A stretch of DNA of 64,000 nucleotides from assembly GCA_001247695.2 (NCBI GenBank), contig LGRX02024790.1:1-64000 (forward strand), in the 5' to 3' direction. Source of the DNA: Cymbomonas tetramitiformis. Taxonomy: Eukaryota; Chlorophyta; Pyramimonadophyceae; Pyramimonadales; Pyramimonadaceae. Numbering within the stretch: position 1 is the stretch's first letter; each line of letters begins with the position of its first letter. The notes under the pieces were generated by a model. It saw only the letters and a list, made by a program, of their open reading frames with translations. It did no database searches and was not told where the DNA came from. Shown here in pieces: positions 29,701 to 41,700 of this stretch. The position numbers and the translations under genes are program-made.

Positions 29701-32700
29701 GGAGCATATAACCCCATAAATGCAGGGTCAATCGAAATGTCTGCAGCATAATCATCTAAATGATGAACTCTCTGAATCATATTCACAAAATTACTTCGAT
29801 ATGGATGTTCAGTATTGATGGCTAAGTGATAAGCAACACCCCGTCCAACTCCTTTAAAAAGTAAAGGAGGACGGTTAATCCATGGTGTGACATGTGACAA
29901 TAAGAATTTAAGTTCCGGTCGTTGTTTTGGCCAAGCTAAAAGTTGTGAGATTAAAGAAACACCATTATTAATATAAAATGCAGTATCTTCTGAGAAGGTA
30001 TTCACTAATTGTTGAATGATCTGCAATCTCTTATTTGATGAGATGTGAAACGCCAACAATGCATTATTACAACGTTTATGAAGATTGATCGTAGCGTTGT
30101 GGTGATCCATAGATGCGCGCCATAGTATACGACCATCAGATATATCAAGAGGTCGATTATCTCCGAAATCATTATTCTCAAATGGTCTTCCCAAGTCCAT
30201 CGGTGGTGGCTGTTGTCCCACAACAGAAAGTAAAAAACTGTTCGAAACCAAGAATGAGAAATAGCATTCTAAAAGAAATGCATGAGTGGGAAATGATGCA
30301 CAGTCAATTTGTGACATGATTGGGAAGGAACCACATTTTGTATCAAAGCGTGCAATATGTAAAGGCATATCCTTGAAAAGTTCAATTAAATGAGCATGCT
30401 CCAAAGAACTGGGAGGCGCAAAGAGTTGCAGTATCGCCAAATGTAAGTTTGACATAGTGGGAGGTTGAATGGACAGGTGCAAACAAAGTGTGCAGATATC
30501 ATTCAAGTGATTCCGAATTGGAGACGGCATACCCGCAGAAGCCGAAGTGGTTGACAAATCTGGGACCGTAATCACACGAGGCGAATGTGAATTCGAACTC
30601 CGAGAAGGAGGAGGTAGCATTGTATGGTCATCCGCATTTTGTGGAATCATATCGTCAGATGACGAAATTGTCCATACGTCCATAGGAGTATGAGATGACG
30701 CTCCATTGAGTAAAGTCTGAGATGTATTACTAGAAATATGCGATGGTACATGTAAGTATTGTTGTAGAGATGGTTTGGGCCAACCCCATGTTGCGGCGAC
30801 ATCATCGAAAGTAGGTTGCCATGGGAAACGATGCAAGGCAGCATAGCTTAAAAAGACTTGATTAGATTGCAAACATAGTGCTACAGAAAATAAGAAAGTA
30901 ACCACTTTCTCGTCGAATCTGAGTCCCTCAGCAATATGTTCAGGGGGTGGTAATAAAGCCACTACACCACAAGCTCCAGTACAAATAGAGCAAAAATTGT
31001 CATATTTTAGATAAAGGTCGGCGTTCATATTCCGAGATTGAGCAAGTTCATTCTCCAAAGAATGGTTCCGTGCTATCAAATCAGTATTGAAAGATGAAGG
31101 CGGTGTAACATTAGCACTGGATGAAGTTGACGAGGTATGTCTGAAAATGCAAAAGCAAAATCACTTTAAAGACACCTTCTCAGATCTTGATTTATGAATT
31201 CTCAGATCTTGATTGATAAATGGTACGACCCTCTCCAAACGCCGCGCGTGAGGCACACTCATACCACCCTTGTCCGAGGACAAGTCTGCAGCAGATGAAG
31301 CTCTGGGCCGGCGTGTAGCACCTGTGTTGCCTCCTGGCCGTCAGATGAGTGGGAAAGTGCTGAATGCAGCGGTTCCCACGAAGGACGGTGCGATGATTAT
31401 ACAATTGTGGTCCGAAAGAATCAGAGGGAGATGGAAAAAGAAAGACTTGACCTCTGCAGGTTGTGGGGGTTTTTCTATGAGGGAACTGAGCCCTCCCCAT
31501 GCTCAGACCTGTCTCAGCATTGTCTTTTTATTGCTCGTGTCGATTATGATTTCCTTGTAGGCTATCTCGGTTCCTTGCCAGGTGCCGCGATACACGGTTG
31601 CGAAGCCACCGGCGCCCACCTCCTCAATGATCCGGAGGTTGGCATATGGGATGGTCAGGTGCAGTATCCTCCCCTGGAGTCCTTTAGGCTTCTTGCTGGT
31701 GATCATTTTCTCGGTGATCTTCTTCATCTCTTCATTCATGTTGACCATTTTCTGATGCAAGTCGTCCAGCTTGATCTCGATGTGGTCCAGCTGGATTCCG
31801 AGCTTCATGAAGCCCTCATTCAGGCGGGCGGGCTTCACTCCATGCGCCTCCAACCCGGATTTTAGCTCATGCACGTTGAGGTAGACCTCTGCCAGAGACG
31901 AAACCAGTGTGTCTTGATTCTGCGCCACGGACGCGATGTTTTCCGGCATCATCTGTCCACCACAGCACTCAACCCGCGAAGCTGATGATATCCAATCCAA
32001 CCGCACAGTGAGAAATGCGGATGGCTCATATGAAAAATGGTCGATCGTGATGATTTTTCTGAACGCATAGAGTAACCGACCCCTACACATTTCGCACACT
32101 TACGGTCATTTTCTGCTTTGAACAGGGAGCCAAACTCTGTAAAGTATACGTATGGTTGTGGATAATAGTTGAGATGTTGTCTGTGGCTCGGCACATTGCT
32201 GTATATATAGACATGTCATGTTACCTCATTATCGTAGTGTGGAAACGAGCGAGTGGGTTCCAAAGCCCCACTCAGGATCGAATCGTAACGTTGTTGCATA
32301 CCCTTTTCAGATTGTTAATATAGCCTTGTTGGTCGCTGTGCAAGAAAGGTTGCGATACGACGACCCTGCATATATTATACCGCTACGGTGTGCGACGTAG
32401 GCTGAGGATTGTGTTTCTGCACGGTGCGCACTTTACGACGCAGTGATACATCTCGCACATGCATCATATGTCAATCACAAGATAATGTGCTGCATTCCAC
32501 AAGTCGCGCAGGCCCCGTCACGCCGGGATAAGCGTCGTGTTTGTCACGGTCTGGGTGATCCTGGATGCCTCTAATATATGGTGTCATGTCAATACATTTG
32601 CATTCGATGTGGTGGTGTTTTTAGAGTGATATAATATCATGTCATGATGTACATACATATCATAATCAGTGGTGTGATTATACTACTCTTGCACGTTCGA

Positions 32701-35700
32701 GTCCTGTCAGGGGCATTTTTCCCGGCATTTGAAAGAATCGACCCGACTTGTACAGTGGATTTGTCGCTACCATTTCCGAAATATCTATCGACTGCCGTGA
32801 ATCGTCAGGTTCGGCTTTGAGACGTTTATATTTTCCAAGGGTACGCGCTATCGAGCCAGCTGCCTACATGCGTGTGTTCGTAACGCAGCATGCATTGCCA
32901 CGCGTGTACGGATAATCGCGTGGTGCATGGTGATATAGTCTGTGTATGCAGCGACCTTTGCTCATGCTTACACGTATGTATGTTTCACACTGTGAATCGC
33001 TTTGTGTGTGGCCTTGTATGCCCCGTCGCGCCGGGATACGCGTCGTGATTATCACGGTCTGATTTGCCAATCGGATGCCTCTGTTGCTTGGCACAAATCA
33101 CACAATGGGTGGTGGTAAGCCAGAGTGAATACTACAATTTCATCAATGCAGCCTTGTATGCGCGTCAAATCACAGCGTACGCAACGGGCGCAGCGGGCGC
33201 AACACGTCAAACCACAGCGAGATGTGCTATGTTTAAATTTTGTACATCGGAACAACGTTCTGATTGATCACAAAGCAGAGATCTCCGTAACTCTAGCTCA
33301 CTTCAATTCATACTCGTGAAAAGTAATTTTTTACGTGCTACCAACCACAAATCGTGGCACAGATCATACTAGCTAACTATGATCCTCCTGTGTGCCTGCC
33401 ACCTCAGTCGCGCTGTCGATCGTTCGTGCTTCCACAAATCCCGGCTCGTCCTCCTTGAATACTGCCAGCTTCACAGCATTCTCAGTTGAGCCTCAAGAAA
33501 TTCCAGGAAAACGTAGCATACTTACTTCATTTGGCGGACTCCAATTCCTTCGTCACCTCACCGCAGCGCATCGCCTTGACGCCAGCCGTCACGTCAAGGG
33601 AAGCCGAGAATTGCCGGCGGTGAAGCGGAAAAATAAAAGACCAACAAAATCACAAGTAGGTAAAAACGCCACGAATTAATTACCTGCAGTGGAACAACAA
33701 CACTTCAGTAATTTCAGGAGTACACCGTGCTTCACCACCGGCATGCTCCCGAGACTGCCGAAGTGGACAGCGTTCGTGCTCTTGACGTCCTCGACGCACC
33801 AGTCCATACCACCAGATCCAGTCGTACACCCCAGGTCTCCCAAGCACCAGCGCCGTCGTCGTCCCACCAGCTGCAGTAAAAAATGCGTCGCGTTCGCTAC
33901 GTTGTCTAGAGAGTCGAAAGAACGAACGCGCGACACCGCGCACCAAAATGGCAACCCTAACTATCCCCGGCAAACAAGGGCCTGCGCGGCCTCAAAGCAC
34001 CACCAGACAGAATAAACATCGACAAGCATCGCCAACCGTGTCGCAAGGTAGTATGTACATAAAAAAATTCCTCTGTGCGTAAATATTCTGCTGGTTCGCC
34101 CGGCGTGCCACGCTCCCTTCAATATGCCAACCCACAACTGTAATCTCCAAAAGTGCTTCAAGCCTCTTCCTTCAATCTTCTCGCGTTGAGCGTCAGTGCA
34201 ATTTATTTTGGACAGATATCACATATGAGATACTAATTTTCCCAGTGTTTCCTTCACCCGATGCGCATGCTCGCTTGCAAGCGAGCGCACGGTTGAAGGA
34301 AGAAACCCTAGCGGAATCGTGGACGCGGTTAGCATCCGTGTTTCCGCTAGAGGTGAAATTGTACTGTGAAACACTCAGTATGTGTTTATCATGCGTATGT
34401 GATATGTGCAATATGTGCATGCCGTGCAGTATGCATTCCTGCTGGGTGTGAGTCGAGATGGCTGGCTCGATTCGCGCCCATTACCCCCCTTCACAATAAC
34501 CGTTCAGCAACCTGATTACTGGACGGATGTTGCGGGCGCAAAAAAATGTGGTTCCTAAGACACCTAAGAATTAATATGCAAGGTTTCGTTGTGTTTGGCA
34601 TACGGTAGTATGCCGAACACAACACTCTCAGGACAGCTACCGCGCACGCAGTGATGGCGAAAGCAAGTCGCTGTCCAGATGTTGGGGAAAGGATTGTTTT
34701 TCAGTGCTTTGTTATGAATCAACGCACATCACTGACTTGGAGCCGAACGAAGTCATCACCAGATCATTCGACGAGATTTTATTCCGTTTATATTCTGTGC
34801 ATCGCAGAAATATTATTGGCTGAATTACATTACCGGGCCCTCACTGGCTAAGGCATTGGCATGGCACACACCCATTTTGATTTTTTGTCAGCCATCGTCA
34901 GTCATTTTATATTTTGGGATACTATAGTATGTTTGTATACACCCTGCCACACCCCTTACGGGCACGCAACGTGAAACAGGGGCACCCAAAATAGGGCCCT
35001 GAAAAACCAGGATGGTATCAACCACCGCGGGGGGATAAAATATATATAACTTCAACTAAACACAAACATGGTAGGATGATAACCCGTTCATTTCCACAAA
35101 TGTGATAAGTGGGCACACCTGTGTGAAGATACCTTCGACTATTCACAAAGTCCCCAAGCGATCAAGCATACATACACATATATTCAATGAAAAGATATAA
35201 ACTAAATCATATGTAACATCTAAAAATGTATGCAAAACTGTTCAGGATGCAAATCTGACCAGCACTTGGGACACTGGTAGTACGCTTACGGAACTTTTGC
35301 AAAGTGAAAATGAACAGTTTCCACACACCCAAAATAGTTGTACAAAACTGTTTAGTATTGTAATCAAAGCTGACTCATTTTGGATAAGGTCTTATCACAA
35401 GGTCAACAATTGTAATGCTGAATTCAATGTCATCCAATGTTAAAATAGATGACCAAGAAATAGTATATGACAAACATGACAAGTGTCACTCATTTAGAAT
35501 TCAATTCATCCCACAATATATGTTAAAAGAATTGTCCATAATCAAGACATTAGGACATGTCTATATTGTACAAAGTGGGGTTAACCTCCATCTTAGACAA
35601 TAGGAATTGTCTAATTTAGAAATTGGGAAATATTCCCAAACAGTGGGTTCCTTTCAAAATTCAGATATAAGATCATCTTAATCAGAAATTAACCCCGTTA

Positions 35701-38700
35701 AAGTCAAAGAATGTCAGCAAAATTTTTCCCAAAACCCACCCACCCATAATAAGTGAAAAACATTAAATATATATATATATATCATTTTTGGGTGGGTGGT
35801 TGGTATCATAAAATAGTACAGCGTGTGTGAAAAAATAAAGCTTAGGGACACAATGAAATCAAAGGTGTCTAAAATATAAAAGAGTTCCGCCCTCACGGTT
35901 AAAAAATGCATCTAATATAATTGTAACAAATAATAATAAGATGATCCCATTATCATCAAATATGGAAAATAGCATCCTTATCCAAGCGATCAAGCATATA
36001 TTTTTTGTATACTCGCTGCCACACCGTGTGTAAGAGATCACAATGTGTAATACAGAGGCACCCGCTAAAACAGCAGGCCCTGGAAGACTTCAGGGCGGTA
36101 TCAACCACCGCGAAGGGAAGAAAACTATAAAATATTCCGATCAGATGCAGGATTGATTATGTCTCTGACAATCTCAAGATAAGTGAAAAGTGGGCACACC
36201 TCAAACCTTATTATGGCATGCGCTCGAATCTTGACGTAGAACAAGTAGTAGTTGATAAGCTTAATCCAATATTATATCATATATTAAAGCATGCACACTG
36301 ACCAGCACTTGGGACACTGGTGGTACGCTTCATTTCCACAAATGTGACCAAAAGCCAGTCTCAAAAGCATGACATATGGGCACACTTCAAAGTATCCTCA
36401 AATCACACTCACAAATTATATACCCATCAAAGTTAGCTGAACAACGGTAGCGGACAAAATATGTTGCATCATGCCGTAAAGAAAGAAAGAACAAAAGAAA
36501 AAACTGAGAAAAGGGGAATATATATATATATATATATATTTTTTTTTGTATACTCTCTGCCACACCGCGTGTAAGAGATCACGTTGTGTAATACAGAGGC
36601 ACCCGCTAAAACAGCGGGCCCTGGAAGACTTCAGGACGGTATCAACCACCGCGAAGGGAAGAAAACTATATAATATTCCGATCAGATGCAGGATTGATTA
36701 TGTCTCTCACAATCTCAAGATAAGTGAAAAGTGGGCACACCTCAATCCTTATGTCGTGCACTCGAGTCTTGTCGTAGAACAAGTAGTAGTCGATAAGCTT
36801 AATCTAATATTATATCATATATTAAAGCATGCACACTGACCAGCACTTGGGACACTGGTGGTACGCTTACGGAACGGTTTTGGAAATAATAACGTTCACC
36901 ACGCCCTTCTAAGTTAAAGTATCATTCAGTCGACAATCATTGCTGACGAATTTCGGATAAGATTCAGTCTTAAAGTAATTAGTTTTGACGTCATTAGTCA
37001 TCAAGTCATCTAGTGACCAAGTATGACCAATCCATGGTAAATGACATGTGACCAAGTCATCAGTCATCAAAACATATTAGAAATGTTTGAAGTCATATGA
37101 AGTCAATGTCACATAGTGACCAAGTATGACCCATCCATGGTGACTGCCATATTGTAAAATATAACAATGATACAAGTCGAAATATAAAAAACCCAAACCC
37201 ACCCACCCAACAAAATATATTGGGGTGGGGTAGGCATAATAAATACTTAGAATGTGGTGTACAAAATCAATATATGATAAAAGCTTTCATCATCGAGTGC
37301 AACTATAAGTGCCCATATAAAACTAAAGTTCCGCCCTCACGGTTCAAACATGCTCTCAATCGTACTAAAGACGATGGTAAGAAGGATATGAGGCTTAGTC
37401 AAGTCACGAATCAAGAGACTCATAATCATTTAAAAGACTTAACCCTTGCCTTAACAATTCTAAATCTGCGTAATGCCCTTTTACGAGCTCGTTTATGCTC
37501 ACGTTCACATTGTTGCTGTTGAGCATATGATAAAGTATTCAATCTATTGGCAGTATTCTGTTCCAAAGACAACCATCTCATATTGCAAATAGTGTAATGT
37601 AAAGTAGTGTCAAAACGATCAATGCACCATGCTGAATTGTCCTCAGTATATCCCGGTTTAAATCCAAGAAGTACTATAAGTGTATATGTGTAAGAAAAGA
37701 ATGCGAATGGGTCATACGCATGTTCATCAAATACATCGGGAGCATATAACCCCATAAATGCAGGGTCAATCGAAATGTCTGCAGCATAATCATCTAAATG
37801 ATGAACTCTCTGAATCATATTCACAAAATTACTTCGATATGGATGTTCAGTATTGATGGCTAAGTGATTAGCAACACCCCGTCCAACTCCTTTAAAAAGT
37901 AAAGGAGGACGGTTAATCCATGGTGTGACATGTGACAATAAAAATTTAAGTTTTATTTATATGTAAAATTAAATTTTATATATATATATATACCTTCGCG
38001 GTGGTTGATACCGTCCTGAAGTCTTCCAGGGCCCGCTGTTTTAGCGGGTGCCTCTGTATTACACAACGTGATCTCTTACACGCGGTGTGGCAGAGAGTAT
38101 ACAAAAAAATATATATAAAGTGAAAAGATATATATTTTTTGTTCACACCAAGATATATATTTTTTGTTGGGTGGGTGGGATTGGCTTTTTATATTTCGAC
38201 ATACATCATTGTTATATTTTATAATGGGACAGTCACCATGGATTAGTCATACTTTGTCACTATGCGACATTAATTTCATATGACTTCAAACATTTCTTAT
38301 ATGTTTGGATGACTGTTGACTTTGTCACATGTCATTTACCATGGATGAGTCATACTTGGTTACTAGATGACTTGATGACTGATACGACTTAGAACATTTC
38401 TTATATGTTTGGATGACTGTTGACTTTGTCACATGTCATTACCATGGATGAGTCATACTTGGTCACTAGATGACTTGATGACTGATGATTTCAGATCTAA
38501 TTACTTTGAAGACCGAATCTTATCCAAAATTTGTCAGCAATGATTGTCGACTGAATGATACTTTAACTTAGAAGGGCGTGGTGAACGTTATTGTTTCCAA
38601 AACCGTTCCGTAAGCGTACCACCAGTGTCCCAAGTGCTGGTCAATGTGCATACTTTAATATATGATATAATTTAAAGTAAAGTTATCAACTACTTCTTGT

Positions 38701-41700
38701 TCTACGACAAGACTCGAGTGCTTGACTTAAGGATTGAGGTGTGCCCACTTGTCACTTATCTTGAGATTGTCAGGGACATAATCAATCCTACATCTGATCG
38801 GAATATTATAGTTTTCTTCCCTTCGCGGTGGATGATACCGTCCTGAAGTTTCCCAGGGCCCGCTGTTTTAGCGGGTGCCTCTGTATTACACATTGTGATC
38901 CCTTACACACGGTGTGGCAGAGAGTATACAAAAACATATAAAGTGAAAAGAAAAGGAAAGAGACAAAAGAGATAAAAAAAAACAGATGATAATGAAAACA
39001 GGAAAATGTAAAAGAAATACTGCAAAAATATACCAAAAAAGAAAATTACGACATCATGCGCTACAGAGTTGTCCAAGCTACATGCCAAAGTAAGTAAATG
39101 TATATCTGTTCAGAACTTGGGATCCTGAATGTACGCTTACAAAACTCCGAGGAATTTGCGTACTGAGTGCCACAAAATGTGCCCAATATCAAAAAGAGTT
39201 TTGCCCTCACGGTCCAGATATACCTTCTAATATGAAGATGGCGACAGGAAACGGACCAATAAAATAAATAAAGGAGGGCAAAAAAATGTCATGAACTATG
39301 AGACTCACTGTCATCAATTATGGGAATACGGAACGGTTTTGGAAATAATAACGTTCACCACGCCCTTCTAAGTTAAAGTATCATTCAGTCGACAATCATC
39401 GCTGACGAATTTCGGATAAGATTCGGTATTGGAGTAATTAGTTCTGAAGTCATCAGTCATCAAGTCATCTAGTGACCAAGTATGATCCATCCATGGTAAA
39501 TGACATGTGAACCAAGTCATCAGTCATCAAAACACATTAGAAATGTTTGAAGTCATATGAAATCAATGTCACATAGTGACCAAGTATGACCCATCCATGG
39601 TGACTGCCACATTGTAAAATAGAACAATGATATATGTCGAAATATAAAAGCGATCAAGCATACATACACATATATTCAATGAAAAGATATAAACTAAATC
39701 ATATGTAACATCTAAAAATGTATGCAAAACTGTTCAGGATGCAAATCTGACCAGCACTTGGGACACTGGTAGTACGCTTACGGAACTTTTGCAAAGTGAA
39801 AATGAACAGTTTCCACACACCCAAAATAGTTGTACAAAAATGTTTAGTATTGTAATCAAAGCTGACTCATTTTGGATAAGGTCTTATCACAAGGTCAACC
39901 ATTGTAATGCTGAATTCAATGTCATCCAATGTTAAAATAGATGACCAAGAAATAGTATATGACAAACATGACAAGTGTCACTCATTTAGAATTCAATTCA
40001 TCCCACAATATATGTTAAAAGAATTGTCCATAATCAAGACATTAGGACATGTCTATAGTATACAAAGTGGGGTTAACCTCCATCTTAGACAATAGGAATT
40101 GTCTAATTTAGAAATTGGGAAATATTCCCAAACAGTGGGTTCCTTTCAAAATTCAGATATAAGATCATCTTAATCAGAAATTAAAGTCAAAGAATGTCAG
40201 CAAAAAAAAATACTATAGTATGTGAAATGGGATACTATATATGTGAAATCGTAAAGTGTATGCGTTTGCCTTTGCCTCTTACCGAAGCTTTTAAAAATAT
40301 AATTTATATTGCACTTTCTTCTGAAGACTAAATGTGTGGACACACCGGACACCCCGATCGGAGGGGCTTTTGCGTTCTGTCCAAGCGCTTTCAGCCGACG
40401 ATGATGGGAGAAATAAGGCAACTCGCGTAAAAGCAAAACTTAAAGTTCCAGGTCACAATCACAATAGATTGTGATCGCGGCTTCATAATTGGTCGTCATT
40501 CTAATTTTCCAGTTAAAACAGTGTTCCATGGTGGCAGACCCCCGTATCTTTCATGCCATTTCACTGTCTCCACTAAAACATTTTGGGTTTTGGAGGCCTT
40601 CCCAAACCCCTTTTGTAAGCTTCCGAAACCCATCCAACGGTTGTTTTGGCTTCCAAAAGTGGGCGTCGGTCTCAGTATTCATTCCTAATTAATGGCATCT
40701 TATTGGGTTTGTCGTGACCTTTAATCTGATATATCATATGCCAAATACTCCAATCGGAATCACTTTCGGCAATGTAAATGCACTCTTGGAACCTTCCGAA
40801 ACCGGTTTCGGAAGGTTCCCAAACCAAATTACGGGTTTCAGAACCTATCTTCAGAAGTGGGGCTTCCTAAACCGGATCAGAGGTCCCAAATATTCAATGT
40901 GGTGGTATTTTTAGAGTGATATAATTATTTAATCACACTCTGGCTTACTACAAAGCGACTGGCATGTATGTAATTGACCAACTCGGTATGTTCACAATGT
41001 GTATGTTGTCGCAATACAACATCATGCATGTAGGCCCAACTACCAGTTTGACAAACCGGGCAACCATATGCAAGATTGGGGTTTCATGTAGGCGCAACCT
41101 TTTACAGGAAAGCAGGTGAGTACTGAGGCTTCAAAGAAAGTAAGCACCCGCCGCCTGTGCACTGTTGTTTGCGATCACCCATTGGATGTCCTCGCCGCAG
41201 CACGACAATGACCAATCGCACGTACACATGAACTTCACAATAGGATTCAGGTTCAGTCAATTATGGTATTCACTCTGGCTTACCACCACGCATTGTGCGA
41301 TTTGTACCAAGCAACAGAGGCATCCTATAGTTAAATCAGACCGTGATAACCACGACGCGTGTCCCGGTGCAACGGGGCATACAAAGCTACACACGAAGCG
41401 ATTCACAGTGTGGAACACACATACTGTAGGTATGAGCGAAGTCGCTGCATACTCGTATTATAGTAATATTATATCACTCTAAAAACACCACCACATCGAA
41501 TACAAATGTATTGACATGACACCATATATTAGAGGCATCCAGGATCACCCAGACCATGACAAACATATCGTATTATAGTAGTATACATCACGTGACTATT
41601 TGTACGCGTGTAATGCATATGCTGCACGTGTGTATATACTATAATTGTGTTTGGTACACGCAATAAGTGCCTTGTGGTAAGCCAGGGTTGATGTTTAATA

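Larger units (their letters stand above)
20954..31140. mobile_element. Copy of dispersed family R, heavily invaded
   Basis: Family R begins with the head at 20954-21069 and continues as 21070-21209, 22045-22055, 27359-28136, 28958-29036 and 29629-31140 once four later insertions are removed. The uninterrupted relative at 36541-37960 proves the junctions. It carries a minus-strand ORF (27970-31140). The right end is not defined; no head-like sequence is found near 31200. Conserved landmarks are CAGCACTTGGGACACTGGT, GGTACGCTTACGGAAC and GTTCCGCCCTCACGGTT. Superfamily unknown. Confidence 0.7.
27970..31140 (-). pseudogene. Family R ORF, unknown protein, split by two insertions
   Basis: Minus-strand coding sequence: 31140-29629, 29036-28958, 28136-27970 after removing insertions. 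An intron acceptor (TTGCATTTTCAG) precedes 31140, so an upstream exon is likely. The N-terminal part has a zipper-like segment (SLENELAQSRNMNADLYLKY) and hydrophobic stretches; the middle is Ser/Pro-rich; the C-terminus is very basic (REHKRARKRALRRFRIVKAR in the intact copy at 37426-37938). No known transposase, RT or helicase motif is visible. The family is repeated, so this is probably a mobile-element protein. Confidence 0.6.
34931..40210. mobile_element. Composite family R island with flanking duplication
   Basis: TACTATAGTATG flanks the whole block (34919-34930 and 40211-40222), and the right end has nine A's before it. Inside are five heads in both orientations, two ~555-bp direct repeats (35158-35716, 39652-40205) and several partial copies, so the island grew by nested insertion and duplication after or during its arrival. 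Confidence 0.65.

Noticed and set aside
35415..40095. Identical 62-codon ORFs at 35415-35603 and 39907-40095
   Set aside because: They lie in a 555-bp direct repeat and are identical because the DNA is; no homology or start context.
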